Assembly: GCA_030149995.1 (NCBI GenBank) | Contig: JASLGV010000379.1 | Coordinates: 1-10,625 of the forward strand | Reading direction: 5' to 3' | DNA length: 10,625 bases | DNA from: Pedobacter sp. | Lineage (GTDB): Bacteria > Bacteroidota > Bacteroidia > Sphingobacteriales > Sphingobacteriaceae | Shown: positions 7,608 to 10,625 of the stretch, one piece after another | How the letters are laid out: every line of letters starts with the position of its first letter | Numbering within the stretch: the stretch's first letter is position 1 | Notes under the pieces: model-generated | Seen by the model: only the letters and a program-made list of their open reading frames with translations | The model's database searches: none | Told to the model about the DNA's origin: nothing | Translations under genes and position numbers: made by a program

Positions 7608-7967
7608 TCAAGAAAAGGAGTCTAAGATTTCTGCCTGTTTCTTTTTGGGTAAACTTTTAAAAACAAGTTCGTACGAATGATCGATCATTCCGTGCAGTTG
7701 CTTAAAAGTTAAGCGACCATCCATAAAAACGGTATTCCAGTGCTTTTTATTCATGTGATAGCCCGGGATCACTTCGTCAAACTGTTCGCGCAGTTCAATG
7801 GCATATTCCGGATCACACTTGGCATTAAAGCGGTTTCCGTTGTTTAATCCAACCAATAAAAATATTTTCTCCCCTATTTTAAAAGCCAGTGTATTTTCAT
7901 CAAAAGGAAAGCTTTCTGTAGCACCTCTTTTCTGAAGGCAATATTCGCGCAACTCTTCTATATTCAT
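7608..7967 (-). CDS. YjbR/MmcQ-family protein
   Basis: From the ATG at 7967 the protein has 119 residues and starts MNIEELREYCLQKRG, which is how this family usually begins. Family landmarks are the segment around KCDPEYAIELREQF and the motif PGYHMNKKHWNTV. Members have a small double-wing fold described as DNA-binding-like, but no defined biochemical role is known. An in-frame ATG at 7994 would add nine residues (MYNVVIFDC) unlike the family, and a consensus -7 element lies between the two ATGs, so I prefer 7967. It is convergent with the Nudix-type regulator, 22 nt apart, with no clear terminator between, and lies 54 nt downstream of the EamA permease gene. Confidence 0.87.
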   Translation of the reverse strand: MNIEELREYCLQKRGATESFPFDENTLAFKIGEKIFLLVGLNNGNRFNAKCDPEYAIELREQFDEVIPGYHMNKKHWNTVFMDGRLTFKQLHGMIDHSYELVFKSLPKKKQAEILDSFS

Positions 7968-7972
7968 ACAAT

Positions 7973-7980
7973 CAAATATA
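7973..7980 (-). promoter_or_regulatory. -7 element (TATATTTG) for the YjbR-family gene; nearly leaderless transcript
   Basis: TATATTTG on the minus strand (7980-7973) matches TAnnTTTG exactly. Its last G is six bases from the A of the ATG at 7967, so transcription would begin at or within a few bases of the start codon. A T-rich stretch (GTTTTT, 8003-7998) lies at about the -33 position. The element argues for an independent promoter and against the longer start at 7994. Confidence 0.5.
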
Positions 7981-8021
7981 ACTACATTATACAAGTTAAA
8001 AACGCATTTTTTTAAGCTTGG

Positions 8022-8921
8022 TTAAGGAGCTGTTTTGCGCGAACTTAAAACCAGTCCCAGTAAAATCAATGCACCGCCAACCATCTGTACAACACTGGTT
8101 TTCTCGTGTAAAAACAAAACAGCAATGAGCACACCTGCCAGGATATCCAGGTTTAAAAAGTTACCCACCAGGGCAGCCGGCAATCTTTCGAGTGCTTTGT
8201 TGTACATTAAGTAACAAAAGGCAGAAGAAATTGCCCCCAGGTAAAGAATGGCCAGCCAGCCATTCAGATCAACAGAAGGCCAGTTTGTTAGCTGTATACA
8301 TTCATATATCGAAACGGGAAGCAGAAAAATAGTTCCGGCCAAACCGCTTAATACTGTAATAGACAAGGGACTCAGATGTTGTAATTTACGCGAAATCAAG
8401 GTGTAGATGGTCCAGCAAAACACCGAAACAATCATAAGCAAGTTACCCAATAGTGCGGTGTCTTCTCCTGTATGTTCGGCTGCAATAAAACCAACCAGTA
8501 CCACGCCCGCAAAAGATAAACCGATGCCTGAAAATTGCCTTGCAGTTAATTTTTCTTTTAGAAAAAACACCCCAAACAAAGCAATACAAATGGGAATAAA
8601 CCCCTGTATCAAAGCGCCATTTGAGGCCGAGGTATACATCAATGCATAATTAAACAGAATATAATAGAGTGTTATACCTGTTAAACCCATTAACAGCAAC
8701 CATCTACAGTCGCTTCTGCTTATCTTTTCAGTTTTGCGGGCAGATTTTTTACCCATTAAATAAAAGGGACCTAAACAAATTAAAGCAATTAAAAATCTAA
8801 GCAGGGTAAAACTGGCAGGCGGTAATATGTTTACAACCGATTTGGTAATGGCATAAGAACTGCCCCATACGAGCATGGTAAAAATAAGCAAAAGAATCGA
8901 CTGACTTTTCTGAAGGTTCAT
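8022..8921 (-). CDS. EamA/DMT-family permease
   Basis: The 299-residue integral membrane protein has about ten hydrophobic segments in two tandem EamA repeats (about 8-147 and 158-293), the usual size and layout of the drug/metabolite transporter superfamily. Typical features are the first-helix motif WGSSYAITK (19-27), the end of repeat one, FFLKEKLTARQFSGIGLSFAGV, and the matching end of repeat two, FLHEKTSVVQMVGGALILLG. Most members are metabolite exporters, and the substrate cannot be told from sequence. The gene stands alone upstream of the YjbR-family gene, and nothing links either to galactose use. Confidence 0.9.
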   Translation of the reverse strand: MNLQKSQSILLLIFTMLVWGSSYAITKSVVNILPPASFTLLRFLIALICLGPFYLMGKKSARKTEKISRSDCRWLLLMGLTGITLYYILFNYALMYTSASNGALIQGFIPICIALFGVFFLKEKLTARQFSGIGLSFAGVVLVGFIAAEHTGEDTALLGNLLMIVSVFCWTIYTLISRKLQHLSPLSITVLSGLAGTIFLLPVSIYECIQLTNWPSVDLNGWLAILYLGAISSAFCYLMYNKALERLPAALVGNFLNLDILAGVLIAVLFLHEKTSVVQMVGGALILLGLVLSSRKTAP

Positions 8922-9143
8922 GTACAGGGATGTTAAAATAAAAGTAGTTACAGGATAAAATATCAGGCTCTAACACCAGAGTTAAACCGGTTTTTAAGCC
9001 ATTTATTTCCATTGAAAATTTCGCGCCCAAACGTTCTTCTGCATGATTAGCATCCGCATTTCGGTTTATAGTTTAAATGGTTATATAGTTCCCGTTATCG
9101 CTTCTAAAATAGAAATAATTTTCGCAAAGCGGATGATAAACCC

Positions 9144-9506
9144 CTATAAAGTCCACTGTGCTTCGATGGTGTTCATTAACTGGTGAATATCAAATGGTTT
9201 GGAAATAAAGGCATTGGCACAATGCGCATCGGCAATCAACTGAGGGTTGGCATGTGCCGACATTAAAACAACCGGTATGTTTTGAGTAGCGGGATTTGCT
9301 TTTAATTCGCAACAAAGCGTTACACCATCACCGTCGGGCAGCATAATATCGAGTAAAATTAAATCGGGAAGGCTGCTTTCCATTTCAAGTTTAAAATCCG
9401 ATATATTACCAAAACCCGTAAACTGATGTTTTGTATCGGACAAAACATATCCAAGCATTTTCCTGATCTCCACATTATCTTCTACCACATAAATTTTCCT
9501 TTTCAT
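9144..9506 (-). CDS. Single-domain CheY-like response regulator
   Basis: The 120-residue protein is only a receiver domain. Conserved residues are present: the acidic pair E9-D10, the phospho-accepting D53 in LLDIMLPDGDG, the switch serine S83 in LMSAH, and K103 in SKPFD. There is no output domain, so it must act by protein contact, as in phosphorelays or by controlling another enzyme. No histidine kinase or phosphotransfer protein is next to it in the window, so it is an orphan here. It lies 88 nt downstream of the YD-repeat/DUF5977-type gene in the same direction, and co-transcription is possible but not shown. Confidence 0.93.
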   Translation of the reverse strand: MKRKIYVVEDNVEIRKMLGYVLSDTKHQFTGFGNISDFKLEMESSLPDLILLDIMLPDGDGVTLCCELKANPATQNIPVVLMSAHANPQLIADAHCANAFISKPFDIHQLMNTIEAQWTL

Positions 9507-9594
9507 AATCCAACTGATAAAACAACAGGATGTATAACGAATAGCGGATGTTTAAGTTTTTAAAGATAATGATTTTATACTTTTTACATTTATA

Positions 9595-10625
9595 TTATGG
9601 CTTTACAATATAACCAGAATTAGGGTATATATTGAGTGAAGAAGAGTAGCAATAACCAGGATCTTCAGGTACTTCAGGACCGCCATCGCCAGGAGGTAAA
9701 CCTTTCAGTTTTACCGCACTCTTTTTGGCTACACTTGCATGCCTCATATTTAAGGGAATAAGGCCTCCACCAACACAATAACTATAAGTTCTCATAAGGG
9801 GTTGCGTAACAACTCCAGGTTGCACTATTGTACTGTAGGCAAATAAGGATATTGTTGGAGCTTCACCATTATTATACGTCGTTATTCCTTCTTCACCATA
9901 CAATAGCGTTAACGGCTTTGTAAGCGCATACGGTTGAGTACAGGCCTCATCACCAAAAAAATCGGCTGCATATTCCGCGTAATTTCTGATTTCACCATTT
10001 ACATCCTCCTGACCGGTTGAAACAATGCGTTTTTTAACATAAACCAAATCACCACAGTTTCCATTCAAATTCGCATATGCCTGCCCATTCGCAAACACAT
10101 CATTCATGGCAAAAAAATCAGCTTCTTCCTGACTTGTCGCAGAAAAATAACTGTTTCCAGGAACTGTGTAAGTAACAGAGGTACCTACTTTCCCTAAACC
10201 ACAATCATTTTTTATAAAGTTCCGGCTGATAGAAGCATTACCATATAATGTTCCTGTAAATGTATAATTATACCGGTAATTTTTCAATACATTTTGATCG
10301 TGATCAAATACATTTAATAAACGATAGAAACCATCGTACTCATACCTCGAAGTATAGCTGTTTTCAGCAATATCAGAATCGAGATAGCCACCTGAAAAAT
10401 AAGTAAAAGTTTTTAAACTGGCATCTTTTGGATAGATACGGATATCATCTATAGCTTCCCCTTCTAAAACTAACGGACCGAGATATTTCTGTTCTTTCAA
10501 ATACCATTTTCCTCCGGTGCGATAAAAATAACTTAAAACATACTCTTTACCATTCGGAATAATCCAATTTAAAGAATAAAAACCCGAGTGATACCGATCA
10601 CCTGTATACCCACCTCCTGTAGAAG
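9595..10625 (-). CDS. C-terminal part of a large YD-repeat/DUF5977-type surface protein, N-terminus beyond window
   Basis: The reading frame is open from the stop at 9595 to the right edge, giving 342 visible residues. The TTG at 10500, which could be taken as a start, is inside the frame and is simply a leucine codon. Reading on from the edge, AIDDIRIYPKDASLKTFTY followed by YEYDGFYRLLNVFDHDQN and LKNYRYNY matches the end of YD-repeat-like proteins of Bacteroidota. Next comes a stretch containing GTSVTYTVPGNSYFSATSQE and NGQAYANLNGNC, which fits DUF5977. The last 160 or so residues have no family I recognise and include a proline/glycine-rich stretch (PPGDGGPEVPEDPG). Such proteins are usually large and secreted or surface-exposed. 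I see no clear toxin domain or type IX secretion signal in the visible end. Confidence 0.8.
   Translation of the reverse strand, partial: STGGGYTGDRYHSGFYSLNWIIPNGKEYVLSYFYRTGGKWYLKEQKYLGPLVLEGEAIDDIRIYPKDASLKTFTYFSGGYLDSDIAENSYTSRYEYDGFYRLLNVFDHDQNVLKNYRYNYTFTGTLYGNASISRNFIKNDCGLGKVGTSVTYTVPGNSYFSATSQEEADFFAMNDVFANGQAYANLNGNCGDLVYVKKRIVSTGQEDVNGEIRNYAEYAADFFGDEACTQPYALTKPLTLLYGEEGITTYNNGEAPTISLFAYSTIVQPGVVTQPLMRTYSYCVGGGLIPLNMRHASVAKKSAVKLKGLPPGDGGPEVPEDPGYCYSSSLNIYPNSGYIVKP

Noticed and set aside
7996..8015. TTAAAAA/TTTTTAA inverted repeat between the EamA and YjbR-family genes as a terminator
   Set aside because: The stem contains only A/T pairs and would be unstable. Such repeats are expected by chance in A/T-rich intergenic DNA.
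8797..9030. Minus-strand open frame of 77 codons overlapping the start of the EamA gene
   Set aside because: It overlaps the well-supported permease in another frame, and its translation resembles no family and has no start-site support.
8922..9143. Structured RNA or riboswitch in the gap upstream of the EamA gene
   Set aside because: Only 4-6 bp complementarities such as CTCT/AGAG and ATCCGC/GCGGAT are seen, with no known riboswitch core and no terminator-like stem.
9043..9186. Possible 47-codon plus-strand gene in the 8922-9143 gap
   Set aside because: It is short, runs into the antisense end of the response-regulator gene, and has no recognisable promoter or family.
9595..10500. A complete 301-residue gene starting at TTG 10500
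   Set aside because: The frame continues without a stop to 10625 and the upstream residues continue the same protein character, so TTG is an internal leucine codon and the gene is partial.

Overview
This window looks like chromosomal DNA from a Bacteroidota species, most likely Sphingobacteriaceae (a Pedobacter- or Mucilaginibacter-like organism). The evidence is the moderate-to-low GC content, TAnnTTTG-type -7 promoter elements, almost no Shine-Dalgarno sequences, a Nudix-derived sugar regulator, and a large surface protein with YD-repeat and DUF5977-like sequence. The genus is an inference.

Layout. Positions 1-2584 (minus) hold a GntR-family regulator followed 4 bp later by a YidK-like sodium/solute symporter that runs off the left edge. 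Positions 2733-2775 hold a strong intrinsic terminator that ends the next transcription unit. Positions 2800-6724 (minus) form a compact galactose operon: galT, galK and a vSGLT-like sodium/galactose symporter. A Nudix-fold regulator at 6884-7585 (plus) is divergent from galT. The 159-bp region between them carries a perfect 41-nt palindrome (6792-6832), which is the obvious operator candidate. To the right, all on minus, come a YjbR/MmcQ-family protein (7608-7967), an EamA/DMT permease (8022-8921), a single-domain CheY-like response regulator (9144-9506), and the C-terminal part of a large YD-repeat/DUF5977-type protein (9595 to beyond 10625).

How it works together. The symporter would bring in galactose with Na+, GalK would phosphorylate it, and GalT would exchange it with UDP-glucose to give glucose-1-phosphate and UDP-galactose. 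galE and galM are not in this window and must be elsewhere if the pathway is complete. The Nudix-like protein has lost the catalytic glutamates of the Nudix box and has a C-terminal winged-helix region, so it is best read as a sugar-responsive repressor or activator of the operon and not as a hydrolase. The GntR/YidK-like pair is a separate carbohydrate-uptake unit of unknown substrate.

No stretch over 300 bp lacks a gene. The longest gaps are 2585-2799 (promoter region of the GntR operon plus the terminator) and 8922-9143 (upstream of the EamA gene, where I see no convincing RNA, hairpin or small gene). There is no tRNA, rRNA, CRISPR array, insertion sequence or prophage in the window.
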